Positions 32,856-42,089 of a stretch of 64,000 bases of DNA are shown piece by piece. Each line of letters opens with the position of its first letter. The stretch's first letter is position 1. Source of the DNA: Eutreptiella sp. 'Long Island Sound 2002'. Lineage: Eukaryota; Euglenozoa; Euglenophyceae; Eutreptiales; Eutreptiaceae. The notes beneath the pieces were generated by a model. It ran no database searches, was not told where the DNA came from, and saw only the letters and a list, made by a program, of their open reading frames with translations. The stretch covers positions 19,551,670 through 19,615,669 of the forward strand of contig OZ038399.1 in assembly GCA_964036045.1 (NCBI GenBank), written 5' to 3'. Position numbers and translations under genes: made by a program.

Positions 32856-35800
32856 TCAAATCGCATTCTGTCTCGTACTGTCAAACATCTCCGGACAGTC
32901 CATGTACAGCTCTTCCCATGCTGTCGTTCTTCGTGCCGTCCAGGGCCCCATCACGGACGCCAGCGCCTCCGCCAGTCCCCTCAGCACCTTCGGCGGTGTG
33001 TACTTCGCATTCTGGGGCCCCCACATCATCCATGCCATGGCCCCACTCGTGTGTGGCCCTGTTTCTCGGGCTGGTCTGTCTCCCCACGCCAGTTTTCCCA
33101 GCATGCGTCTCATGTCCTTCTGGCTGTAACCCCTGGTCGCCAGCTTCAGCCACAAGGCCACCATGCCGGCAATGTACGGCGCTGAAGACTGGATCGTCCA
33201 ACGCCTGCCATCCAGGCTCTTCCCCATCCACTCGATTGTGTTCGTGGGCTCCAACTGGGACTTGGGGCTGCATATCCAGCCGTCACGCTCCAGCAGCTCC
33301 CGTAGTTGCAATCCTGCTGCCCCTACCTCCGTCTTGTCATACCCATACACCAGCACGTCGTCGACGTATTGTATCGGTCGTATCCCCGGCATGTGGAACT
33401 TCTCCAGCGTCATTCTCAGCAGTTCTGTGGCCATCAGGGGACTGTGTGTCCACCCGAACGGCAGGCTGTGGAAACCCCACACCCTGCCCTGCACCCCGAT
33501 TCTTATCGTGCCCCTCTCCTGCTCCGGCATCCAGCAGGACCAGAACATGTTCGCCACGTCTAATTTGCAAAACCATATGGCTTGACCCTTGCCCGCCGCC
33601 TCTCGGAACGTGTCCCCCAGTTCCTCAAGTGTGGGCAGTTGCAGTCGTGTATTTGGCCTCTGGCATCGCTTGTTCAACGGGACCATGTTGATGATTAATG
33701 ACCCCTTCTCCTGGGACTTCGGTTTGGTGAATGCCTTGGCATTCGGCAGCCTCCCGTCAGTGATCTCGTCCAGCATGCCGTCCTCGTGTATGCGCTGGAC
33801 CATCGCTGCCAAGGCCGGGTCCCGGCTCGCCTTCTGGACCGCTGCGTTCTCATGAGCCTCTCTCCAATTGCACGGCCTGTGCCGTTGCCACATCTCCTCA
33901 GGGATGTCCACTCTGCCAGCTACTCCAAGGCCTCTGCTCGCCGTCTCCACCGACACTCGGCCCCGACTCTGGTCGCCATCCTTGTTGCCCTTGGGGCTGA
34001 CATCCCCTGTCGGCGATACGTCCCATGGCTCCGTCTCGTCGTCCCGGAGTGCCTGCAGCACCGATGTGAAATTCTGTTCCGCCTCCTCTTGCTGTGGGCC
34101 CGTCCCGGCTCTTTGACCCACCCTGACTGCCAGATCTCGTAACAGCCCACTGATCGTCCCCGGTCTGCTCCACTGCCGCGCCATACGCTCCGCCACTTCG
34201 TCCGTCAGCTGCTCCATGTCCACCCCCATCTCGTCCTTGTTCCTCTCGTTCGCATTGCAGAGGCATAGGCTTCCACAGCTGGAATCTTTGGCCCCTCTGA
34301 GGCGCCGTGACCAGGTATCCCCAGTGTGGGGCCCCGTCTGCTTCAGTCCCGTCGGGCATCGCCACCAGCTGCTGGTCTCCCGCGCAAGTCTCTCCGCGTC
34401 CCCGCTTTGCCCCACGTTGCTCCTCCTCACCGAACTCACGTGTTGTTCTTTTCCCCAATACTCTCCTCCTGCCTTGATGTAACCTCCATCGGGACTCAGA
34501 GCAATCAGTAGAGCATGTCGGCGTACCTGGGCTTGACTCGTCTCTGTCCCCTGCGCTGCTGCCTTCGGAGCCAACGTCGTCCCCAGACTCTTCCGCGCTG
34601 GCTTCCATTTTTTGGCATGGCTCAGCCTCCATGTGCGCTTCGTCTGCATCCCCGCTTCGTCTGTCCTCTCCTGCCCGGTCCTCGTTTGATGCCTGATCGC
34701 CTGCATCCCGTTCATGCCTGTCCGCGTCCGCCCCACTTGCCACCGCCCCCTCCGGAGCTGTGACGGCTTCCGCTGCGCCCGCTCCTCCACTGTCCCCGTC
34801 GGCGTCCATCTTCGTTTCGCCGTCCTCCAACTCGTCCACGTCGATGATCTCGACGGGTCTCGCACCGTGTCCTGCCGTTCCTTCGTCCGTCCGTGGTCCA
34901 CCTTCATGCTCAGGTCCTGTACCAGGCACAAGTTCGGCGTCTCGTCCCATTTCCTTTTGTGCGGCGTCCTGCATGCTCTTGTTCTCCGCTTCTCTTCGGG
35001 GTTCCTCGTGATCTGGATTGTCCTGGTCGCATTCCCCATCCTGATCGTCCAGGTCCTCGTCGTCGTCGGACTCGCTGTCCACCTCCTGAGGAGTTGCGGG
35101 GCGGGCAAACGTGTGGACCGTAGGGGGGGTCTGGTTCCGTTTTCTCCCAAGATCCCATGCGAATGCATCCCTATGCCAGAGCTCCTTGACCGGCATCCAA
35201 GTCCACTCACAGTCGCGCGTGAAGTGCCCTGATTCACCCACTGGTGATGGAAGGAGGACCCTGGATGGCATCTTCCATGACGGTGGGTGCGCTGCGTATC
35301 GTGCTGCTTGCCTTGGTGTCCGCCAGCGGGCCCATAGTGCCAAGGCCTGCAGGGATCCTCCAGCGCCCTGAAGCATGCAGCCCCCATGCGTTTCCACGGG
35401 TGCCATCCCGAGAGGCCGCACTCTGTACCTGTGAACAGTTCAGTCTGTAACTTCCGTAGGGCATCGGGTCCTCCCGGGATGAATATGTTCTCGTCGTGCT
35501 GGTGAGGCCGCCTGTGCGTGTAGAGCCAATGCCGCCACCGTTCCCAAAACGGTGGTATGGGCTGGGCACACATCTCCTTGGCAACTTTGTAGTCGAAGAA
35601 CACCAACCACCCCTTGTGTGCCAACCAGCCCCATCGTATTTGTGCGACGTCTGAAATCCTGAGGCAGATGGTGAATGCCATCCCGACGGCAAAGAACACC
35701 GTTGCCCAGGCCCAGTGCACCCTCCTCTCTGCAAACGTTTGAAAGTCGGCCACTGTCGCCCATACTCGAGGCCTGTCTTCCGCCTTGGCCATCTTGCCGA

Positions 35801-36134
35801 TTGCTCTGAGTTGTAGCCTGTGTAAGTCTGTGACGGTAGCCCGTATGAGTTTGAGTTTCTCTAGCATCCGTATCCCCGCCACCAAGTTGCTTGCCGCCGA
35901 GTAGCCCCGCTTTCGTAATGCCAGTTCTGCGAACCGCCGTTGAATCGCCACCGCCAGTGGTTCATCGGTGCCGCACCCTCGCAATGCCATCCGTACCTGT
36001 TGCATATACGTCGCTGATGAGCTGGCCTCCACTCCTCGGATCGCCATCGCCGTACCCACTGTTCCCCATTCCTCTGTCCTAGCGTGCATGACGGCATCGT
36101 GGGCCTGCCAGGTCTCGGCCACCGTGGCTCCCAT
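32856..36134 (-). pseudogene. YR element pol: tyrosine recombinase then reverse transcriptase, two frame changes
   Basis: Residues are counted from 36152, six codons before the first ATG (36132-36134); the frame closes at 32856. YR domain: FTICLRISDVAQIRW holds the catalytic Arg (residue 165), FDYKVAKE a Lys (189 or 192), and GWHPWKRMGAACF the box II His (251, codon 35400-35402), with Lys where box II Arg is usual and Arg next to it. The end of the YR, LWARWRTPRQAARY with the nucleophilic Tyr (codon 35296-35298), is in the -1 frame, so one frame change falls at about 35345-35387. That frame encodes a very acidic linker. Near 34210-34265, probably at the C5 run 34223-34227, the original frame resumes and gives the RT: FCKLDVANMFWS, LPFGWTHSPL, QYVDDVLVYG (YVDD at 33357-33368). 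The frame ends about 160 residues after YVDD, without a full RNase H. The frame changes may be mutations, sequence errors or recoding; no classical -1 slippery heptamer is seen. Confidence 0.75.
33898..35421 (-). CDS. Overlapping -1-frame ORF holding the recombinase C-terminus and an acidic linker
   Basis: 507 open codons in the frame one base behind the main pol frame. Its early part carries LWARWRTPRQAARY, the expected end of a tyrosine recombinase, then a basic patch and a strongly acidic stretch (DSESDDDEDLDDQD). By composition this frame looks coding from about 35370 to 34240, whereas the main frame over that interval looks like an out-of-frame shadow rich in Arg and Thr. The rest of this ORF, after about 34220, is the shadow instead. 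It is best read as the middle segment of one YR-RT protein, not a separate gene. Confidence 0.65.
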   Translation of the reverse strand: MRPLGMAPVETHGGCMLQGAGGSLQALALWARWRTPRQAARYAAHPPSWKMPSRVLLPSPVGESGHFTRDCEWTWMPVKELWHRDAFAWDLGRKRNQTPPTVHTFARPATPQEVDSESDDDEDLDDQDGECDQDNPDHEEPRREAENKSMQDAAQKEMGRDAELVPGTGPEHEGGPRTDEGTAGHGARPVEIIDVDELEDGETKMDADGDSGGAGAAEAVTAPEGAVASGADADRHERDAGDQASNEDRAGEDRRSGDADEAHMEAEPCQKMEASAEESGDDVGSEGSSAGDRDESSPGTPTCSTDCSESRWRLHQGRRRVLGKRTTREFGEEEQRGAKRGRGETCAGDQQLVAMPDGTEADGAPHWGYLVTAPQRGQRFQLWKPMPLQCEREEQGRDGGGHGAADGRSGGAYGAAVEQTGDDQWAVTRSGSQGGSKSRDGPTARGGGTEFHIGAAGTPGRRDGAMGRIADRGCQPQGQQGWRPESGPSVGGDGEQRPWSSWQSGHP

Positions 36135-36185
36135 GTCCGGCCCCAGTGCCACCTTCGACCCGGCCCCGACTCCATTGAGCTCTTG

Positions 36186-36188
36186 TCA
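36186..36188 (-). other. In-frame TGA between gag and YR-RT pol
   Basis: The context is CAA TGA CAA. The frame stays open for 17 codons from the stop to the first pol ATG at 36134 and then through the YR. Gag-pol expression by stop readthrough is known in some retroviruses, and here C directly follows UGA. A normal start at 36134 is also possible, so readthrough is only a hypothesis. Confidence 0.8.
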
Positions 36189-37370
36189 TTGCTGTTGTCC
36201 TGGGTCTAGGGCCCGCGATTGCAGCAAGTCCTGTACCATGCGGAGAACGGCATCATCCGAGCCCTCCCGTTGTCCGCCCGCCACCCCCGCCTGTCCGACC
36301 GGTGTCGCTGGCTGTGGCAACAGGGACACCCTCCCCTGTGCCCCACACGGGAACATCTCCCAGTGGAGCTGCCCACAGCGCCTGCAGTTGGCGGGGGGTG
36401 GGCCATTCAGGTCGAAGGTCCACCCCTTGTTACTGGTCATCACAGTCTGTTCCCCCACCTGCGATATTTTGGCCTGGACGTGCAGCTGGTTCAGGGTGCC
36501 TGTCAGTGCTGCCTGCGGGCAATTTCTAGCCCAGTGCCCAATCTGGCCGCAGACAAAACACTGACCCCCTCCCACCCGGGTCCCCATGATCTGCTGTCCT
36601 CCTGGAGTGTTGATCGCTCTGCCCAGCGGCGCCCCCGGTGCCGTGTGTGTTCCTGGATTTCCTGCACCTTGCACTTGTTGCGGTATTGGCATGTGGGAAT
36701 TGCGTCCCTGCCTTTTGTTTCTCAATTCCTCATGCACGACCTTCCATATCGTTGTTGACAGTTCATGGGCGTCCCACTGTGGGTCTTTCTTGGAGTACGT
36801 CATCAGTCCAACCGCCAGGGTCTGCATCCATTGGTATGGCAGTGTTTCTGCCAGCATCCGCTCCAGTTCCTGTTTCGTCAGCCTTGGTATAGCCGCCGCT
36901 CTGAGTCTTTCATTCTCCAGTTTCGTTGCCGCCAGGAGTTGCACCAGCTCTGCCACTTCATGCGACGCCAAACCGCCGACCGCCGGTGATGGTGGTCTTG
37001 TGATCTCTGTTCCCGCATTGCCTTGCCCCGTCCCCTGAGTCTCATCATGGACAAACCTTTTATTCACGTAGTCAGGCGCCAGGCCCTTCCGGATCGCATA
37101 GCAGCGCAGCGCTGTGAGGAAGGTGTTCTTGTCCAGGTGGCTGACACCAATCTGCCCCGCGAACTCGGACACCACATCTGCACCCACCTGCAGGTCCACT
37201 ATTCTCTCCTGCTCCTCAATCAACCATTCGCCGCTCCTCTCCTGGTACTCCTGTTGACCCTGGATTGTCTCGAACGGCCCGAGCACCCACATCCTGAACT
37301 TGGCCAGCCCCGGGTCGGGTCCTGAATTGTCCACCACCGGGTTCTTGTCTTGTTCCATAGTCTCAGACAT
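36186..37370 (-). CDS. YR element gag-like protein with CCHC zinc knuckle
   Basis: 394 residues from ATG at 37368-37370 to TGA at 36186-36188. It is a Gag-like structural, nucleic-acid-binding protein. The N-terminal ~110 residues are probably globular. A probable coiled-coil helix runs over about 136-178 (HEVAELVQLLAATKLENERL). A classical zinc knuckle C-x2-C-x4-H-x4-C (CFVCGQIGHWARNC) sits at 271-284. A second, atypical Cys/His cluster C-x2-C-x3-H-x5-C (CRRCGQLHWEMFPC) is at 329-342. The first knuckle plus position upstream of YR-RT supports the Gag call. The ATG is the only plausible start and lies 92 bases inside the element. The TGA is followed by an open stretch in the same frame leading straight into pol. 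Confidence 0.85.
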   Translation of the reverse strand: MSETMEQDKNPVVDNSGPDPGLAKFRMWVLGPFETIQGQQEYQERSGEWLIEEQERIVDLQVGADVVSEFAGQIGVSHLDKNTFLTALRCYAIRKGLAPDYVNKRFVHDETQGTGQGNAGTEITRPPSPAVGGLASHEVAELVQLLAATKLENERLRAAAIPRLTKQELERMLAETLPYQWMQTLAVGLMTYSKKDPQWDAHELSTTIWKVVHEELRNKRQGRNSHMPIPQQVQGAGNPGTHTAPGAPLGRAINTPGGQQIMGTRVGGGQCFVCGQIGHWARNCPQAALTGTLNQLHVQAKISQVGEQTVMTSNKGWTFDLNGPPPANCRRCGQLHWEMFPCGAQGRVSLLPQPATPVGQAGVAGGQREGSDDAVLRMVQDLLQSRALDPGQQQ

Positions 37371-37462
37371 TTATGTGTTCACCCAATGGAAGCGCACCCG
37401 GGCGGGGGCCAAGAAAAACAATAAGCACTATGAACAAAACGTATGTTTTTGGCAAAACATCG
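37371..37462 (-). other. 5' leader of the YR element
   Basis: 92 bases between the satellite junction and the gag ATG. No promoter motif is recognised. It holds the terminal dyads and several A or T runs, and is much more AT-rich than the coding part. Confidence 0.5.
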
Positions 37463-37468
37463 GTTTTG
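37443..37468. repeat. Overlapping inverted repeats at the 5' end of the YR element
   Basis: Two nested dyads sit at the element's 5' end. The arms atgtttt and aaaacat (37443-37449 and 37454-37460) are separated by 4 bases. The arms caaaac (37453-37458) and gttttg (37463-37468) are separated by atcg, and the second arm is the duplicated target base block. Inverted arms around a short spacer are how tyrosine recombinases recognise their sites, so this may be the recombination site; that is inference. Confidence 0.6.
37463..37468. repeat. 6-bp direct repeat flanking the YR element, right copy
   Basis: gttttg, the first satellite bases after the element, continuing gaccaggggg exactly as in an uninterrupted monomer of this subtype. 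Confidence 0.85.
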
Positions 37469-37674
37469 ACCAGGGGGTTGAGTGGTCGAGATATGGGCAA
37501 TACCAATTTGGAATGGTCATTGTGCGGGCATGTACTATTCAGTTCAACCTGAACTTAGCGTCGTTCACCTGCAAGGGAGCCTAAAACCCACATATGCGCA
37601 CACAGGCAAATTCGAGCAAATTCTCTGCTACAGGTGCGACGTGGTTCGTATGGTACACTAACAGCATGATGCAC

Positions 37675-38965
37675 CTTGTTTTGACCAGGGGGTTGAGTGG
37701 TCGAGATATGGGCAACACCAATTTGAAATGGGCATTGTGCGGGCACGTACTGTTCAGTTCAACCTGAAAATAGCGTCCTTCGTGTGCAAGGGAGCCTGAA
37801 CCTCACATTTGCACACACGGGCAAATTCGGGCAAATTCTCTGCTACATGTGCGAGGTGGTTCGTATGGTACACGAACATCATGATGCACCTTGTTTTGAC
37901 CAGGGGGTTGAGTGGTCGAGATATGGGCAATACCAATTTGGAATGGTCATTGTGCGGGCACGCACTGTTCAGTTCAACCTGAAAATAGCGTCACTCGTGT
38001 GCAAGGGAGCCTGAACCTCACATCTGCGCACACGGGCAAATTCGGGCAAATTCTCTGCTACACGTGCGATGTGGTTTGTATGGTACACGAACAACATGCT
38101 GCAGCTTGTTCTGGCCAGAGGGTTAAGTGGTCGAGATATGGGCAATACCAATTTGAAATCGGCATTGTGCGGGCACGTACTGTTCGGTTCAACCTGGAAA
38201 TAAGGTTATTCGTGTGCAAGGGAGCCTGAACCTCACATTTGCACACACGGGCAAATTCGGGCAAATTCTCTGCTACATGTGCGAGGTGGTTCGTATGGTA
38301 CACGAACATCATGATGCACCTTGTTTTGACCAGGGGGTTGAGTGGTCGAGATATGGGCAACACCAATTTGAAATGGGCATTGTGCGGGCACGTACTGTTC
38401 AGTTCAACCTGAAAATAGCGTCCTTCGTGTGCAAGGGAGCCTGAACCTCACATTTGCACACACGGGCAAATTCGGGCAAATTCTCTGCTACATGTGCGAG
38501 GTGGTTCGTATGGTACACGAACATCATGATGCACCTTGTTTTGACCAGGGGGTTGAGTGGTCGAGATATGGGCAATACCAATTTGGAATGGTCATTGTGC
38601 GGGCACGCACTGTTCAGTTCAACCTGAAAATAGCGTCACTCGTGTGCAAGGGAGCCTGAACCTCACATCTGCGCACACGGGCAAATTCGGGCAAATTCTC
38701 TGCTACACGTGCGATGTGGTTTGTATGGTACACGAACAACATGCTGCAGCTTGTTGTGGCCAGAGGGTTAAGTGGTCGAGATATGGGCAATACCAATTTG
38801 AAATCGGCATTGTGCGGGCACGTACTGTTCGGTTCAACCTGGAAATAAGGTTATTCGTGTGCAAGGGAGCCTGAACCTCACATTTGCACACACGGGCAAA
38901 TTCGGGCAAATTCTCTGCTACATGTGCGAGGTGGTTCGTATGGTACACGAACATCATGATGCACC
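37675..38965. repeat. Three-monomer (645-bp) tandem duplication
   Basis: The trimer at about 37675-38320 is repeated at about 38320-38965 with almost no changes (one visible: cttgttctgg versus cttgttgtgg near 38110/38755). It shows a recent local duplication beside the YR element insertion. Confidence 0.8.
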
Positions 38966-41900
38966 TTGTTTTGACCAGGGGGTTGAGTGGTCGAGATATG
39001 GGCAATACCAATTTAAAATGGTCATTGTGCGGGCACGTACTATTCAGTTCAACCTGAAAATAGCGTCATTCGCGTGCAAGGGAGCCTAAAACCCACATAT
39101 GCGCACACGGGCAAATTCGAGCAAATTCTCTGCTACAGGTGCGACGTGGTTCGTATGGTACACTAACAGCATGATGCAGCTTGTTGTGGCCAGAGGGTTG
39201 AGTGGTTGAGATATGGGCAATACCAAATTGAAACGGCCATTGTGCGGGCAGGTACTGTTCAGTTCAACCTGAAAATAGCGTCATTCGCGTGCAAGGGAGC
39301 CTAAAGCCCACAATTGCGCACACGGGCAAATTCGGGCAAATTCTCTGCTACACGTGCGACGTGGTTCGTATGGTACGCGAACAGCATGGTGCACCTTGTT
39401 CTGGCCGGAGGGTTGAGTGGTTGTGATATGGGCAATACCAATTTGAAATGGGCATTGTGCGGGCACGTACTGTTCAGTTCAACCTGAAAATAGCGTCACT
39501 CGTGTGCAAGGGAGCCCGAACCTCACATTTGCACACACGGGCAAATTCGGGCAAATTCTCTGCTACATGTGCGAGGTGGTTCGTATGGTACACGAACATC
39601 ATGATGCACCTTGTTTTGACCAGGGGGTTGAGTGGTCGAGATATGGGCAATACCAATTTGGAATGGTCATTGTGCGGGCACGCACTGTTCAGTTCAACCT
39701 GAAAATAGCGTCCTTCACGTGCAAGGGAGCCTGAACCTCACATTTGCACACACGGGCAAATTCGAGCAAATTCACTGCTACAGGTGCGATGTGCTTCGTA
39801 TGGTACGCGAACAGCATGATGCAGCTTGTTCTGGCCAGAGGGTTGAGTGGTTGTGATATGGGCAATACCAATTTGAAATGGGCATTGTGCGGGCACGTAC
39901 TGTGAAGTTCAACCTGAAAATAGCGTCCTTCGCGTGCAAGGGTGCCTAAACCTCACATTTTGCACACACGGGCAAATTCGGGCAAATTCTCTGCTACACG
40001 TGCGATGTGGTTCGTATGGTACACGAACAACATTCTGCAGCTTGTTCTGGCCAGAGGGTTAAGTGGTCGCGATATGGGCAACACCAATTTGAAATGGGCA
40101 TTGTGCGGGCGCGTACTGTGAAGTTCAACCTGAAAATAGCGTCATTCGCGTGCAAGGGAGCCTAAAGCCCAGATTTGCGCACACGGGCAAATTCGGGCAA
40201 ATTCTCTGCTACACGTGCGATGTGGTTCGTATGGTACACGAACAACATGATGCAGCTTGTTCTGGCCAGAGGGTTAAATGGTCGAGATATGGGCAATACC
40301 AATTTGAAATCGGCATTGTGCGGGCACGTACTGTTCGGTTCAACCTGGAAATAAGGTTATTCGCGTGCAAGGGAGCCTGAACCTGACATTTGCGCACACG
40401 GGCAAATTCGGGCAAATTCTCTGCTACAAATGCGGGGTGGTTCGTATGGTACACGAACATCATGATGCACCTTGTTTTGGCCAGAGGGTTGAGTGGTTGA
40501 GATATGGGCAATACCAAATTGAAACGGGTATTGTGCGGGCACGTAGTATTCAGTTCAACCTGAAAATAGCGTCATTCGCGTGCAAGGGAGCCTAAAACCC
40601 ACATATGCACACACGGGCAAATTCGAGCAAATTCTCTGCTAAAGGTGCGACGCGGTTCGTATGGTACACTAACAGCATGATGCAGCTTGTTCTGGCCAGA
40701 GGGTTGAGTGGTCGAGATATGGGCAATGCCAATTTGAAATGGGCATTGTGCGGGCACGTACTGTTCAGTTCAACCTGGAAATAGCGTCATTCGCGTGCAA
40801 CGGAGCCTGAACCTCACATTTGCACACACGTGCAAATTCGGGCAAATTCTCTGCTACACGTGCGACGTGGTTCGTATGGTACACGAACACCATGATGCAC
40901 CTTGTTCTGGCCGGAGGGTTGAGTGGTTGTGATATGGGCAATACCAATTTGAAATGGGCATTGTGCGGGCACGTACTGTGAAGTTCAACCTGAACGTAGC
41001 GTCGTTCACCTGCAAGGGAGCCCAAACCTCACATTTGCACAAACGGGCAAATTCGGGCAAATTCTCTGCTACACGTGCGACGTGGTTCATATGGTACACG
41101 AATAGCATGATGCAGCTTGTTTTGGCCAGAGGGTTGAGTGGTTGAGATATGGGCAATACCAAATTGAAACGGGTATTGTGCGGGCACGTACTATTCAGTT
41201 CAACCTGAAAATAGCGTCATTCGCGTGCAAGGGAGCCTAAGACCTCACATTTGCACACACGGGCAAATTCGAGCAAATTCTCTGCTACAGGTGCGACGTG
41301 GTTCGTATGGTACCCGAACAGCATGATGCAGCTTATTCTGGCCAGAGGGTTGAGTGGTCGCGATATGGGCAACACCAAATTGAAACGGGTATTGTGCGGG
41401 CACGTACTGTTCAGTTCAACCTGAAAATAGCGTCATTCGCGTGCAAGGGAGCCTAAAACCTCACATTTGCACACACGGGCAAATTCGGGCAAATTCTCTG
41501 CTACACGTGCGAGGTGGTTCGTATGGTACACGAACAACATGCTGCAGCTTGTTCTGGCCAGAGGGTTGAGTGGTCGAGATATGGGCAATACCAATTTGAA
41601 ATCGGCATTGTGCGGGCACGTACTGTTCAGTTCAACCTGAAAATAGCGTCCTTCGCGTGCAAGGGAGCCTAAACCTCACATTTGCACACACGGGAAAATT
41701 CGAGCACATTCTCTGCTACAGGTGCGACGTGGTTCGTATGGTACGAGAACAGCATGATGCACCTTGTTCTGGCCGGAGGGTTGAGTGGTTGTGATATGGG
41801 CAATACCAATTTGCAATTGGCATTGTGCGGGCACGTACTGTGAAGTTCAACCTGAAAATAGCGTCCTTCGCGTGCAAGGGAGCCTAAACCTCACATTTGC

Positions 41901-42089
41901 ACAAACGGGAAAATTCGGGCAAATTCTCTGCTACACGTGCGATGTGGTTCGTATGGTACACGAACAACATGCTGCAGCTTGTTCTGGCCAGAGGGTTAAG
42001 TGGTCGAGATATGGGCAATACCAATTTGAAATCGGCATTGTGCGGGCACGTACTGTTCGGTTCAACATGGAAATGGCGGCATTCGCGTG

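Larger units (their letters stand above)
32824..37462 (-). mobile_element. Tyrosine-recombinase retroelement (gag-YR-RT) inserted in the satellite
   Basis: A 4,639-bp insertion that interrupts one satellite monomer. It carries gag with a zinc knuckle, a tyrosine recombinase and a reverse transcriptase, all on the minus strand. Satellite sequence stops at gttttg (32818-32823) and restarts at gttttg (37463-37468) in the same phase, with no satellite bases lost. No long terminal repeats, split direct repeats or poly(A) are visible. The YR places it in the DIRS/Ngaro/VIPER/PAT superfamily. YR before RT is unlike the common DIRS order (RT, RNase H, then YR) and resembles the order reported for VIPER-type elements. 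No full RNase H follows the RT, and the reading frame needs two frame changes, so this copy may be defective. Confidence 0.85.

Noticed and set aside
35345-35400. Classical -1 slippery heptamer at the first frame change in the YR-RT ORF
   Set aside because: No X XXY YYZ heptamer in the right phase is present in this interval, so programmed -1 frameshifting of the usual type is not supported.
1504-37370. Stop-codon reassignment as the explanation for the in-frame stops
   Set aside because: Both TGA and TAA occur at the junctions, and the same codons also end the last ORFs. Stops are absent inside the domains, so they still act as punctuation.
32824-37462. LTR retrotransposon
   Set aside because: No long terminal repeats, protease or DDE integrase is visible, and a tyrosine recombinase is present instead. 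The 6-bp flanking repeat alone is not enough.
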